Shown: positions 10,075-18,960, counted from the stretch's first letter. The stretch is DNA of 64,000 nucleotides from Bacillus sp. sid0103 (GCF_019219025.1 NZ_JAHUWN010000016.1:62001-126000), one strand, 5' to 3'. Made by a program: numbers and translations. Notes: generated by a model from the sequence alone, not told the origin.

Positions 10075-10172
10075 AAATAACCCTCCAATAAATCACCTGA
10101 CACAGTTTGCTTAAATTATAGCATTTTCCAACATAACCACAGTGTTAAAGCAGAACATATTTTGTGACGGTT

Positions 10173-10910
10173 TTATGAATTTTTTTTACCTGACCCCATT
10201 CCAAATGCTCTCAGCTGTTTTACTTCATGCGGAGTCAGTTCTCTTGCATCACCTGTCCTTAACCCACTTAGTGTTAAGAAGCCATATCGTTCACGCTTCA
10301 ATTTCACCACTTCATGGCCAATGGCTTCGAACATCCTTCTTACCTGACGATTTCTACCTTCATGGATGGTTATTTCAACGATCGCAGTTTGTTTCTTATT
10401 ATCTGCAGATAGCAATTTCACTCTTGCAGGGGCTGTTTTTCCATCTTCTAAACGAATGCCTCTTTCGAGTTTCCTCAAATTTTCCTTTAATGGAATTCCT
10501 TTAATTTTTGCCACATAAACTTTATCAATTTCATTTTTAGGATGCATGAGCAAATTAGCAAATTCTCCATCATTGGTTAACACTAATAAACCAGATGTAT
10601 CATAATCTAGGCGTCCAACTGGATAAATCCTTTCCTTTAAGTGTGGAAAGAAATCTGTGACGACCTTTCTGCCCTTTTCATCATTAACGCTTGATATAAC
10701 ACCTCTTGGTTTATATAAAAGGAAATAAACAGGTTCTTCTTTCTCAATCTGAATTTCATTTACTTCTACCCTATCAGATGGTGATACCTTCAGACCCAGT
10801 TCAGTAACAACCTTTCCATTTACCTTTACTCGCCCTTCTTTTATCAATTCCTCAGATTTTCTTCTAGAAGCAATGCCCGCTCGAGCAATTACTTTTTGCA
10901 ATCTTTCCAT
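10173..10910 (-). CDS. rluB: 23S rRNA pseudouridine synthase RluB
   Basis: Cytoplasmic RNA-modifying enzyme of 245 residues. An S4 RNA-binding domain is at about residues 1-60 (RLQKVIARAGIASRRKSEEL), followed by the RsuA/RluB catalytic domain with the motif VGRLDYDTSGLLVLTNDGE at about 97-115, where the Asp of GRLDYDTSG is the expected catalytic residue. In this position (ypuL of B. subtilis, before resA) the family member is RluB, which modifies 23S rRNA in the peptidyl-transferase region; the exact site is taken from the family. Confidence 0.92.
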   Translation of the reverse strand: MERLQKVIARAGIASRRKSEELIKEGRVKVNGKVVTELGLKVSPSDRVEVNEIQIEKEEPVYFLLYKPRGVISSVNDEKGRKVVTDFFPHLKERIYPVGRLDYDTSGLLVLTNDGEFANLLMHPKNEIDKVYVAKIKGIPLKENLRKLERGIRLEDGKTAPARVKLLSADNKKQTAIVEITIHEGRNRQVRRMFEAIGHEVVKLKRERYGFLTLSGLRTGDARELTPHEVKQLRAFGMGSGKKNS

Positions 10911-11072
10911 TATTCCACCTCGAATTTATCTATATAAAAAGATATGATTCCAGCATAGTGCTATTGTCTCGTTTTGAGCAATTCGATCAGATTGAATGCA
11001 CGTAAACGAAAACAGGAACCTATCCTTATGAATTATGACACAATTCCTCCACTTTTCAAAGTAAGGGATATT

Positions 11073-11101
11073 AATATATCAACAATAACCTTTTACATAG
11101 C
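11073..11101 (+). repeat. Family A terminal remnant
   Basis: ATATCAACAATAACC followed by TTTTACATAGC closely matches one end of the family A short copy at 1942-1967. No other part of the element is present. The rest of the gap between rluB and spmB (10911-11150) holds only this remnant and the spmB terminator. Confidence 0.45.
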
Positions 11102-11107
11102 AAAAAA

Positions 11108-11138
11108 TAAAAAAGCATGTCCAAAAGAACATGCCTCA
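11108..11138 (-). terminator. Terminator after spmB
   Basis: Minus-strand GGCATGTTC-TTTT-GGACATGC hairpin followed by TTTTTTATTTTT. Confidence 0.8.
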
Positions 11139-11150
11139 TATATTCTATTA

Positions 11151-11687
11151 TTATTTATTTCCAAAAATAAAAGCTACTACTGCGATCGCCGCGATAATGC
11201 CGACAACGTCAGCGAGAAGACCTACTTTAAGAGCGTCACCCATTTTTTTAATACCAACCGCTCCAAAATAGACCGTTAAAACATAAAAAGTCGTGTCCGT
11301 GCTTCCTTGCAAAACAGATGCTAAACGGCCAATAAATGAATCAGGGCCATAAACCGCAATTAAATCACTCGTCATCCCAAGTGCAGCGTTACCAGAAATC
11401 GGTCTAATCAATAATAATGGAACAATTTCAGCAGGCACTCCCATTGTTTTCATGAATGGACGAATCCAATTCATAAGAGCATCCAATGCACCTGATGCCC
11501 TGAAGACGGAAATTGCCACAAGCATACCCACAAGGAAGGGGATAATCGATACGGCAATTTTAATGCCTTCCTTTCCGCCTTCAACAAAACTTTCATACGT
11601 TGAGACGCGTTTGATCGTTCCATACAATAGAATAAACCCAATCAATAAGGGGATAAAAGTTAAGGATATAGTCGAAATCAGTTCCAT
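11151..11687 (-). CDS. spmB: Spore maturation protein SpmB
   Basis: Membrane protein of 178 residues that, with SpmA, is needed for full dehydration of the spore core. It belongs to the nucleoside-transporter gate-like family: the conserved LLLIRPISGNAALGM is at about residues 90-104, and several hydrophobic segments span the protein. It starts 6 bases after spmA and forms the end of the dacB-spmA-spmB operon. Transported substrate is unknown for the family. Confidence 0.92.
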   Translation of the reverse strand: MELISTISLTFIPLLIGFILLYGTIKRVSTYESFVEGGKEGIKIAVSIIPFLVGMLVAISVFRASGALDALMNWIRPFMKTMGVPAEIVPLLLIRPISGNAALGMTSDLIAVYGPDSFIGRLASVLQGSTDTTFYVLTVYFGAVGIKKMGDALKVGLLADVVGIIAAIAVVAFIFGNK

Positions 11688-11693
11688 GTTTCT

Positions 11694-12281
11694 TCATCCT
11701 TTTCTGTTTCTGCGATAGTAGAAATAACGGTCGATTAAGATTGCTCCTATTGCAGAGATAATTGTTGCAATGATTGTTGGAATGACAATCTCAGTAGGGG
11801 ACGCAGAATGATAATTCATTCTAATCGCAATGACAGTTGTGGGAATAATCGTAATGCTTGCCGTATTAATGGCTAAAAAGGTGACCATGGACCTGCTGGC
11901 TGAATTCTTTCCTCCATTTAACTTTTTTAGTTCCTCCATCGCCTTTATACCTAGAGGAGTGGCTGCATTTCCTAATCCAAACATGTTGGAAATCATATTT
12001 GATAATATATATCCCATTGCTGGATGGTTTACCGGTACTTCAGGAAAAAGTCGTTTAACAAGTGGACGAAATAGTCGGGAAAAACGTTCTAAAAGGCCAG
12101 ATTCCTCAGCAATTCGCATCATTCCCAGCCAAAAGACAAGGACACTAATTAGCCCGATGCAAAGTGTCACTGCTTCTTTCGCCCCATCAAAGATTGCTTT
12201 GTTCACTTCAGCCATTGTCCCATTGATTAGTGCGAAAATAAAACCAATAATGATCATAAACCCCCAGATATAATTAACCAT
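11694..12281 (-). CDS. spmA: Spore maturation protein SpmA
   Basis: Partner of SpmB, 195 residues, with hydrophobic segments and the family motif MISNMFGLGNAATPLGIKAM at about residues 92-111. It overlaps the end of dacB by 8 bases and lies 6 bases before spmB, so the three genes are co-translated. Expression in the mother cell is expected from the SigE-like promoter in front of dacB. Confidence 0.92.
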   Translation of the reverse strand: MVNYIWGFMIIIGFIFALINGTMAEVNKAIFDGAKEAVTLCIGLISVLVFWLGMMRIAEESGLLERFSRLFRPLVKRLFPEVPVNHPAMGYILSNMISNMFGLGNAATPLGIKAMEELKKLNGGKNSASRSMVTFLAINTASITIIPTTVIAIRMNYHSASPTEIVIPTIIATIISAIGAILIDRYFYYRRNRKG

Positions 12282-13419
12282 TGTCCTTCACACCAATGAA
12301 GATCAGAAAAATTTTCTTTACAAAATCAAACAATCCTTCTTTCTTTTCAGGTATGCTTTGATAGTAAATGGGGGTTTCTTGCACCACTCGCCCGTCTAAA
12401 TAAACTGCTGCCTTACCTACAACTTCATCATTTTTCTTATCTTCATCAAATTTTTTGGCCGGCTTATTCAACTTATATTTAATCGAAAACAAATCCATTT
12501 CCTCACTCGTTACCGGATAGACAATGGTTTTCTTAACGAATAAATGATTCTTATAATATTTATTTTTAATACCATCAATTTTCCCCTCAGATAATACTTC
12601 AGCCATATCAAACCCTTTAAAACCACTTTCATACATGGTAATATGGTCATTCCAATCATCTGGGTCATTCAGAGTGACTGCAATTAAATTCATATCTCCA
12701 TTTGTTGCAGTTGTGACCAGGGTCCGTTTTGCCCGTTTTGTGTAACCTGTTTTTCCACCAGTTGTATATTTATATTTTCCTAGCAATCGATTTTTATTTT
12801 TCCAAACACGATCCCAATCCTCTGTAGGGTTCGATGCTCGATAGACCCTTGTACCAGAGATTTTTTTAAAGGTTTTATCCTGCATGGCATAACGCATTAA
12901 TATGGCCATATCGTAAGCAGTGGAATAGTGCTCTTCATGATCATCAAGGCCATGAGGATTAGAAAAATGGGTATTTAACATCCCAATTTCCTTTGCCTTT
13001 TGATTCATTAAGTAGACAAATCCTTCTACACTTCCCCCAACATATTCGGCTATGGCTACAGCGGTGTCATTTCCAGACCTAAGCATTAATCCATAAACTA
13101 AATCTTTAAGTTTAATTTTTTCACCAGGCTTTAAATAAACAGAGGATCCTTCTGCACGAGTTGCTTGTTCACTTACTTTTACATATTGATTCATTTTCCC
13201 TGATTCAATTGCAAGTTTCGCAGTCATTATTTTAGTAATACTTGCGATTCGCCTTTTTGTGTGGGCATCTTTCTCATAAAGGATACGCCCTGATTTCTGC
13301 TCTATCAAAACAGCACTTGCTGCACTTACGGAAACAGAAGCTTCCACCTTTTGAGGAATGTTAGCAATGAATAGTGAGACTATGAGAGAAAAAATAACTA
13401 GCTTCCAAATCATTCTCAT
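12274..13419 (-). CDS. dacB: Sporulation D-alanyl-D-alanine carboxypeptidase DacB (PBP5*)
   Basis: Secreted, membrane-anchored carboxypeptidase that trims cross-links in the spore cortex, 381 residues. After a signal peptide (about residues 1-27, ending near VEA) come the serine-peptidase motifs: IASITKIMTAK with the SxxK serine at about 60, SGN at about 115, and KTGYTKRAK at about 225. I start at 13419, where GAGG lies 8 bases upstream. An ATG at 13482 gives a longer frame, but its extra codons are translated family B repeat, so it is an artefact. The downstream order dacB-spmA-spmB matches B. subtilis. Confidence 0.93.
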   Translation of the reverse strand: MRMIWKLVIFSLIVSLFIANIPQKVEASVSVSAASAVLIEQKSGRILYEKDAHTKRRIASITKIMTAKLAIESGKMNQYVKVSEQATRAEGSSVYLKPGEKIKLKDLVYGLMLRSGNDTAVAIAEYVGGSVEGFVYLMNQKAKEIGMLNTHFSNPHGLDDHEEHYSTAYDMAILMRYAMQDKTFKKISGTRVYRASNPTEDWDRVWKNKNRLLGKYKYTTGGKTGYTKRAKRTLVTTATNGDMNLIAVTLNDPDDWNDHITMYESGFKGFDMAEVLSEGKIDGIKNKYYKNHLFVKKTIVYPVTSEEMDLFSIKYKLNKPAKKFDEDKKNDEVVGKAAVYLDGRVVQETPIYYQSIPEKKEGLFDFVKKIFLIFIGVKDNG

Positions 13420-13449
13420 TAGATTAACCTCGTCCCCTTGTAAAGTTAT

Positions 13450-13480
13450 CTGCTCTAGCGCCAAGGCGCGTCTGCTTTTC
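13450..13480 (+). repeat. Family B repeat, internally deleted form
   Basis: CTGCTCTAGCGCC is joined directly to AAGGCGCGTCTGCTTTTC, which are the two outer parts of the family B element (compare 14641-14760) without its centre. It lies in the transcribed leader between the dacB promoter and start codon. Confidence 0.6.
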
Positions 13481-13494
13481 ATATTTCTTGTACA

Positions 13495-13522
13495 AGTTTA
13501 TGCAGGACGAGTCTTGTTATGA
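13495..13522 (-). promoter_or_regulatory. SigE-like promoter for dacB-spmA-spmB
   Basis: Minus-strand TCATAAC (13516-13522), 13 bases, CATAAACT (13495-13502). This is close to the SigE consensus, and the operon is SigE-controlled in B. subtilis. Confidence 0.55.
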
Positions 13523-13532
13523 CTATTTATTC

Positions 13533-13604
13533 AGAAAAGCCGATTGTAGCACAAACGAAAGCAGACGACAGGTCGCCGTCTGTTTTTAGGGGCTCGGCTT
13601 TTCT
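13533..13604 (-). terminator. Nested hairpin after the dismutase gene
   Basis: Outer arms AGAAAAGCCGA (13533-13543) and TCGGCTTTTCT (13594-13604) enclose an inner CAGACG/CGTCTG hairpin (13562-13582) followed on the minus strand by CTTTCGTTT. One outer arm runs to the first base of the dismutase stop codon. It probably works as a terminator. Confidence 0.5.
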
Positions 13605-14494
13605 TAGAAAGCAGGCCATTTTATGTCCGCAGCTTTTTCAAAACGCATTTCTACATCATGCCAATTGACTATATTCCACCAGTTGTCTACATATTCAGGT
13701 CGTTTGTTCTCGTACTGAAGATAATAAGCATGCTCCCAAACATCTAATACTAAGAGTGGAATAGTGTCCCATTGGGTCAAAAGCATGTGTCGTTCAGATT
13801 GCAGGATCTCCAAATGCCTTGCTCGAGGTGACCAAACCAATAGCGCCCATCCAACGCCCTCTACTTGTTTGGCCGCTTCAGAAAAATGCTTCTTAAAAGC
13901 CGAAAAACTACCAAAGTATTTTTCTATTTCACTTTTCAGCAGTCCTTTTGGGCTCCCTCCTCCATCAGGGCTCATGTTTTTCCAAAAAATCGTATGAAGG
14001 TAATGTCCTGATCCGTGAAAGGCAAGCTCCCTTGACCAATGTTTTATTAATGAAAAATCATTCGTTTCCCTTGCTTTTTTAAGATTAAGTTCTGCTTTAT
14101 TTAATCCATCGACATAAGACTGGTGATGCTTATCGTGATGGAGCCTCATGATTTCCTCTGAAATATAGGGTTCTAAAGCATTATAGGCATAGGGTAACTC
14201 TGGTAGTGTATGCCCGCCAGGAGGTAGTGCTTTTTCTGCAACCCAAATGACACCGCTGGCTTGTTTTCTACTAAAGTAATTTTCCATTTGCTCATGGATA
14301 TTTTCAGCTTTAGCTTGTAGAGATAGCAGCTCTTCATTTGTCAACTGTTTTCTTGTATTTTCAATCAATTCAGCAAATTCATCCAAATGTTCCCATAATT
14401 CAGAATTCCCACCCTCCTTATCTGATTGAAGAAACTGCTTCATTTGTTCATTCCATTCAAACATTTCGTTTACATACTGACTAAATTTATCCAT
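13604..14494 (-). CDS. sodF: Fe/Mn superoxide dismutase with N-terminal extension (SodF-like)
   Basis: Predicted superoxide dismutase of 296 residues. Residues 1-80 form a helical, charged extension not found in ordinary SodA; the dismutase fold begins near ALPPGGHTLPELPYAYNALEP at about 88. Metal ligands are visible: His in RLHHDKHHQSYVDGLN, His in GSGHYLHTIFWKN, and Asp and His in DVWEHAYYLQY near 254-264. Start at 14494, with GAGG 6 bases upstream. The extension resembles that of B. subtilis SodF. It sits between dacB and ypuI, which are adjacent in B. subtilis, so it is an insertion here. Fe or Mn preference cannot be told. Confidence 0.85.
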   Translation of the reverse strand: MDKFSQYVNEMFEWNEQMKQFLQSDKEGGNSELWEHLDEFAELIENTRKQLTNEELLSLQAKAENIHEQMENYFSRKQASGVIWVAEKALPPGGHTLPELPYAYNALEPYISEEIMRLHHDKHHQSYVDGLNKAELNLKKARETNDFSLIKHWSRELAFHGSGHYLHTIFWKNMSPDGGGSPKGLLKSEIEKYFGSFSAFKKHFSEAAKQVEGVGWALLVWSPRARHLEILQSERHMLLTQWDTIPLLVLDVWEHAYYLQYENKRPEYVDNWWNIVNWHDVEMRFEKAADIKWPAF

Positions 14495-14572
14495 ACAATT
14501 CCTCATCCCCTACTTGGTTTTGATAATTAATCTACCTAAATGGTATGAGTATTACGATTTAATAAGAACAAA

Positions 14573-14600
14573 ATAAAAAGCTGCCCTATAAGGACAGCCT
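14573..14600 (-). terminator. Terminator after ypuI
   Basis: Minus-strand GGCTGTCC-TTAT-AGGGCAGC hairpin followed by TTTTTATTTTG. Confidence 0.75.
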
Positions 14601-14640
14601 TCTAAAAATAAAAATATTAAGTCTTTGAACTAAGATAACA

Positions 14641-14760
14641 GTCCAGCTTCAGCGCCTAGGGGCTCGGGTCATAAGCCAATCCGACAAGAAGGTTAAAGAA
14701 CAACCTTCTCACCGGCTCGTCTTATGCCTGTCGCCCCTGGGCAAGGCGCTTCCGCTTTTT
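14641..14760 (+). repeat. Family B repeat, full length
   Basis: Imperfect palindrome: AGCGCCTAGGGGC near one end pairs with GCCCCTGGGCAAGGCGC near the other, with an internal AGAAGGTT...AACCTTCT hairpin. Shares GGTCATAAGCCAATCCG with the copy at 3877. It ends inside the ypuI stop codon, so it lies in the ypuI 3' UTR ahead of its terminator. Confidence 0.8.
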
Positions 14761-15247
14761 ATTTTGATTGGATCATTTTTGTTCTGTAGTCTGTTTCATA
14801 GTACTCAAGTTCTTCCCTTATTCTTTGAAAGTCACCTTCTAAACTTTTGACCAACTGAACGATGATGTCTGAAACAGGGCGGTAAAACTTAATGGAGTTC
14901 CTTCCGGTATAAGCGGATCTGCTGTCTTCATACCATGCATCATTCTTCGGCGAGAAAAACTCTTCAATACATTGATGATAAATCTTATACAGAGTTTTTT
15001 CAGCAGCAGCTTTTTGAAAAGGATTACCCTGTAAAATAACAGAACATGCATCTAATCCTTCTTCACTATAAACACTTAATTTTCGTAAATTTGCTAAGAT
15101 CAATTTATTATAGTGAAGATCCTCATCAGTTTCTAAGTTTAATTGTGAAATAGTTGTTTCATTTAAAAATTCCTCTAATATTGAAATTGACTTTCCAAGA
15201 AAACTCTTTACATCATTTAATTGTGTTTTTACTAATGTATTACCCAT
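14759..15247 (-). CDS. ypuI: YpuI family protein (DUF3907)
   Basis: Conserved Bacillaceae protein of unknown function, 162 residues, predicted soluble and mostly helical, without signal peptide or membrane segment. Recognised from its sequence (for example AWYEDSRSAYTGRNSIKFYR at about 103-122) and from its place between dacB and scpB in B. subtilis. The stop codon overlaps the edge of a family B repeat. Confidence 0.8.
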   Translation of the reverse strand: MGNTLVKTQLNDVKSFLGKSISILEEFLNETTISQLNLETDEDLHYNKLILANLRKLSVYSEEGLDACSVILQGNPFQKAAAEKTLYKIYHQCIEEFFSPKNDAWYEDSRSAYTGRNSIKFYRPVSDIIVQLVKSLEGDFQRIREELEYYETDYRTKMIQSK

Positions 15248-15282
15248 TGTTTACCCCCTAATTTTTTACTTCGTTTTTTAGA

Positions 15283-15702
15283 CTATTTTGGTTGCATTAT
15301 GAATTCAAGCGGAGAACGAAGTTCATATTCTTTCTTTTGATTTAGAGAAAGAAAGATTTCAGGTAATTTACTATAATTGATATCTTGAAAATACGAAGCA
15401 AATTCGTGCTTAGAATTAATATAAAGTCGTTTCCGGCTGCGCAGCCCCGGATTTTTCAAAAGACAGACAAGCGCAACAATATCTTTAAAGGTAATTTCTT
15501 GATCTTGCTGAACAAAAATGGGGTCCTGTTGATATGGTGTGAATTCATGGCGAAGTTCATCAAAATACCTTACATAAAGGACATGAAGTGTTTTTTCCTC
15601 TCCGTCCTCATAAAAAGAAATGATGCTTCTGTTAAAAAAATCCTCAGAAGTATTTGATTTTTCTTTTTCTAATTCAAACCCTTTACACTCTTTAATTAAC
15701 AA
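15283..15702 (-). CDS. Hypothetical protein between ypuI and scpB
   Basis: I do not recognise this gene. I start it at a TTG at 15702 because AAGGAGTGG lies 7 bases upstream; another in-frame TTG 36 bases earlier has no such site. The product is 139 residues, soluble, charged, with a Lys/Glu-rich start, a central aromatic stretch (VLYVRYFDELRHEFTPYQQD) and the basic piece GLRSRKRLYIN at about 88-98. No membrane segment or signal is visible. It lies 35 bases upstream of ypuI on the same strand and may be co-transcribed. B. subtilis has no gene that I know of at this point. Confidence 0.65.
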   Translation of the reverse strand: MLIKECKGFELEKEKSNTSEDFFNRSIISFYEDGEEKTLHVLYVRYFDELRHEFTPYQQDPIFVQQDQEITFKDIVALVCLLKNPGLRSRKRLYINSKHEFASYFQDINYSKLPEIFLSLNQKKEYELRSPLEFIMQPK

Positions 15703-15821
15703 ATTAATTCCACTCCTTGGCCAATGAAAATAAGGCAACTAAATCTGGTCAACTCATTGTGAAAGAATTGAATAATTTACTTAGATTTATTTTAACATAA
15801 ATTCGAATAAGTATTTGAAAA

Positions 15822-16409
15822 TTAAGAATTAATCGTTTCCTCAAATTTCTCGAAAAATAAATCTGCCTCTTCCTGAACGAATCCTTCTTCTGCTTTTTCA
15901 GGAAGTTGAGGAAGTTCTTCAATACTTTTAAGCCCAAAATAATCAAGGAACTCTTTTGTTGTCCCATATAAATAGGCTCTACCTGTCCCTTCCGCACGAC
16001 CAATCTCTTTGATCAACGCTTTTGCCATTAGGGTATGCAACGGTCTTTCCGTTTTGACACCACGTATTTCCTCAATTTCAGCCCGAGTTATTGGCTGCTT
16101 ATAGGCTATGATTGCTAACGTTTCTAATGCTGCCTGTGATAATGTTGAAGTATGGGGGGAATCAACTAGCTTTTTTAAATAAGAAGCATTTTCTTTTTTC
16201 GTCGCAAGCTGGTAAGTTCCCGCAAGCTGGACGATCATAACTCCCCTATTGACGTCACGGTCATATTCTTTTTTCAGATCTTCGATGATTTCATTTGCTT
16301 GTATTTCACTAACTTCGAGGACCTCTGCTAGTTGTTTCAGTGAAAGTCCTTCGTCTCCGGCAGCAAACAAAAGGCTTTCAAGAATACTGTTCCAATTAAT
16401 GATGTCCAA
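15822..16409 (-). CDS. scpB: Chromosome segregation and condensation protein ScpB
   Basis: Kite-type winged-helix subunit of the SMC-ScpAB condensin, 195 residues. Two winged-helix domains: about residues 8-75 ([20 protein letters not shown]) and about 90-160 ([20 protein letters not shown], then [18 protein letters not shown]). The C-terminal 30 residues are acidic. It overlaps scpA by 14 bases, so stoichiometric translation is likely. Length and motifs are typical. Confidence 0.95.
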   Translation of the reverse strand: MDIINWNSILESLLFAAGDEGLSLKQLAEVLEVSEIQANEIIEDLKKEYDRDVNRGVMIVQLAGTYQLATKKENASYLKKLVDSPHTSTLSQAALETLAIIAYKQPITRAEIEEIRGVKTERPLHTLMAKALIKEIGRAEGTGRAYLYGTTKEFLDYFGLKSIEELPQLPEKAEEGFVQEEADLFFEKFEETINS

Positions 16410-17166
16410 CCATTTCTGCCCCTTTCTTTACAGCTTCGACATAAATATCTCCAAAGTTCTCTTGTTGGTGTGCACCTATCTCTTTTCTTTTAATTAACTC
16501 CAAGATCGCCAAAAAGGTTACAACGATGTGGTCTTTAGTGGGATAAGGAAATAAATCATTAAAGTTTTTCCGACCTGTTAGCTGTTTTAAATCATTCATA
16601 ATTTCTGTCATTCTTGTGTCAATCGATATTTCTTGACGCGTAATCTTCGTGGCCATCGGGCGCTGAAGCTTCTTTCGCCGCATTAATTTTTGAAATGCAG
16701 CCAGCATATCATATAAAGATACATTTAACTCTGCTTTTTCAGGCTGGCTGTCTTTTGTAAACTCGGAGAGATCACTTGGAGGCTTTGTGTACATGAGCCC
16801 ACGCTCCACCTCCATCGATTTTAAATCATGGGCCGCTTCTTTATACTTTCGATATTCTATTAGACGCTCAACAAGTTCGTCTCTTGGATCCTCTTCATAT
16901 AACATGTCAGGATCCTCATGATCTAGAACCTCCTCATGCTTGGGCAAAAGCATTTTACTCTTGATTACAAGTAATGTCGCAGCCATCACCAAAAACTCGC
17001 TTGCTACATCTAACTTAAGCTCATTCATTGTCTTTATATACATTAAGTATTGCTCGGTTATTTGGGCAACAGGAATATCATATATATCAATTTCCAGCCC
17101 ATTAATTAAATGGAGCAATAAATCTAACGGTCCTTCAAATGCATCAATTTTCACCTGATATGGCAT
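16396..17166 (-). CDS. scpA: Chromosome segregation and condensation protein ScpA
   Basis: Kleisin subunit that bridges the SMC heads in bacterial condensin, 256 residues. The N-terminal kleisin helix region starts with [19 protein letters not shown] at residues 3-21, the middle is acidic (about 85-105), and the C-terminal winged helix is at about 190-256 ([20 protein letters not shown]). First gene of scpA-scpB. Confidence 0.95.
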   Translation of the reverse strand: MPYQVKIDAFEGPLDLLLHLINGLEIDIYDIPVAQITEQYLMYIKTMNELKLDVASEFLVMAATLLVIKSKMLLPKHEEVLDHEDPDMLYEEDPRDELVERLIEYRKYKEAAHDLKSMEVERGLMYTKPPSDLSEFTKDSQPEKAELNVSLYDMLAAFQKLMRRKKLQRPMATKITRQEISIDTRMTEIMNDLKQLTGRKNFNDLFPYPTKDHIVVTFLAILELIKRKEIGAHQQENFGDIYVEAVKKGAEMVGHH

Positions 17167-17374
17167 TGTACTTCACCAAAATTCTTTAAAAATAAGTTGT
17201 TAATTATTCATTTCGACTATTAATAGTATAGAGGATTAGATAAGGTTATCCAATAGAAAAATCAACTTGACGTGGTAATATTATCAAATCATGATGTTTG
17301 CCCATAACAATGGACAAATATCCTACATATGATGACAAGGAAAAGAACAAAACATCTTTTAGGAGGTAGTGAAT

Positions 17375-17461
17375 ATGTCTGACGGATTTGGATCCGGATT
17401 TGCGTTAATTGTCGTTCTATTTATCTTGTTAATTATCGTTGGTGCTTCCTGGGTTTATTAA
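17375..17461 (+). CDS. YjcZ family sporulation protein
   Basis: A 28-residue protein: a short glycine-rich start (MSDGFGSGFA), then one hydrophobic helix ending in GASWVY. This is the YjcZ/SscA pattern of very small spore proteins. The SD AGGAGGT is 8 bases before the ATG. Upstream, AC at 17312 with CATATGATG 17 bases later loosely resembles a SigK promoter, which would fit late mother-cell expression. It is followed by a small GGCAG/CTGCC hairpin and a terminator. Confidence 0.8.
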   Translation: MSDGFGSGFALIVVLFILLIIVGASWVY

Positions 17462-17537
17462 TTAATCTTGGCAGGCTAAAAAGAACTGCCACCAAACCGG
17501 TTCCCTTAGGCATCCAATTTTAGTTAGACCTTTTGTC

Positions 17538-17562
17538 CCCGTCATCCTTGACGGGTTTTTTT
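17538..17562 (+). terminator. Terminator after the YjcZ-like gene
   Basis: CCCGTC-ATCCTT-GACGGG followed by TTTTTTT. Confidence 0.85.
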
Positions 17563-17642
17563 CATTTAGGGATCCTTGGTTTATTTAGGATCCATTAAAC
17601 TGTGATAAACTTAAAATAAATATTTAGTAAGGAGGTAATTGC

Positions 17643-18164
17643 TTGTACCCGAGCGAGTATATCCAATTTTTAGCACATTTTCATGGAGATCGTGATTATT
17701 TCGAATGCCACGAACTTCTCGAAGACTATTGGAAAAAGATTGATTCGAGAAACAAAGATTCCATCTGGGTGGGATTAATCTTAATGTCCGTGTCTCTTTA
17801 TCATCATCGCCGCTATAATTTTAGCGGTGCAAAGAGGACGTTAATAAAAGCAATTAAGATTTTTGAATTACAGCCAGATTCTCTGACTAAACTAGGGTTA
17901 CAGAATGTGGAGCTTTTACATTTATTAAATGGACTGCTATCCGCCCTTGAAAAAGGAGAATCCTATCAAAGCGTTTCCCTGCCTATCTCAGACAAAGCCT
18001 TAGCAGAACTTTCGAGAAGGACATGTGAACAAAAAGGGTTTATTTGGGGAAGGGAAAGCGATTTAAAAAATAAATCCATTATCGATCGTCATAAATTGCG
18101 TGACAGAACCAGCATAATAGAAGAAAGACAGCAGTCATTAAAAATGCGAAAAGGCAGCGAATAA
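17643..18164 (+). CDS. ypuF: DUF309 family protein YpuF
   Basis: Soluble protein of 173 residues with the DUF309 signature HGDRDYFECHELLEDYWKK at about 14-32, in which the His and Glu of CHELLE are conserved. The rest is helical, with a basic C-terminus. The start is a TTG with AAGGAGGTAA 3-8 bases upstream. B. subtilis has ypuF next to scpA in the same region, but here it is on the opposite strand. The biochemical role is unknown for the family. Confidence 0.85.
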   Translation: MYPSEYIQFLAHFHGDRDYFECHELLEDYWKKIDSRNKDSIWVGLILMSVSLYHHRRYNFSGAKRTLIKAIKIFELQPDSLTKLGLQNVELLHLLNGLLSALEKGESYQSVSLPISDKALAELSRRTCEQKGFIWGRESDLKNKSIIDRHKLRDRTSIIEERQQSLKMRKGSE

Positions 18165-18193
18165 ATAATTATTCACTGCCTTTTGAATGTAAT

Positions 18194-18544
<351 letters not shown>

Positions 18545-18715
18545 TTAGATCCCTCATTATATAAAATAAACCGATTAATTAGATGGTTTAACAATAGTAT
18601 ATTTTTACCAAGTAACTCAATATTAAACATTATTCATTATATGTAGTGAAAGTTATTATGTTTCATTAATCACCATGATACATAATAAATGGTCAATCAT
18701 CAATCAAAATAATTA

Positions 18716-18811
18716 TTAGTGTCTCGGTCCGATAAAAATCCAGTATATAATTCCCCATAAAACAGAGATTCCGATAAGAATACTAAAGATCCCCCAGTTG
18801 CTTTTCTTCAT
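18716..18811 (-). CDS. Small single-span membrane protein, unrecognised
   Basis: A 31-residue open frame with a strong SD (GGAGGAAA) before the ATG. It begins MKKSNWGIFS and forms one hydrophobic helix (about residues 8-27), ending IFIGPRH with a positively charged tail. I do not recognise a family. Ribosome-site quality and codon pattern support it being real. No terminator or operon partner is evident. Confidence 0.55.
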   Translation of the reverse strand: MKKSNWGIFSILIGISVLWGIIYWIFIGPRH

Positions 18812-18933
18812 AAAAGAATTTCCTCCAAAAGTAATTTGAAGATGTTGTACTGACCTACATTCTACACTAAATTACAAAAATAAGCTATTCTACCTACATA
18901 TTTTGCATATTTTCGAGGAGGATTTTCTTTCTA

Positions 18934-18960
18934 TGAAACTTCAAGCTTGATAATTACGTT
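18934..18960 (+). promoter_or_regulatory. ECF-type promoter for ypuA
   Basis: TGAAAC (18934-18939), 17 bases, CGTT (18957-18960), 80 bases before the ypuA start. In B. subtilis ypuA belongs to the SigM regulon, which uses a closely related sequence. Confidence 0.5.

Noticed and set aside
13420..13482. Longer dacB start at 13482
   Set aside because: The extra codons derive from a family B repeat remnant and the ribosome site fits the ATG at 13419.
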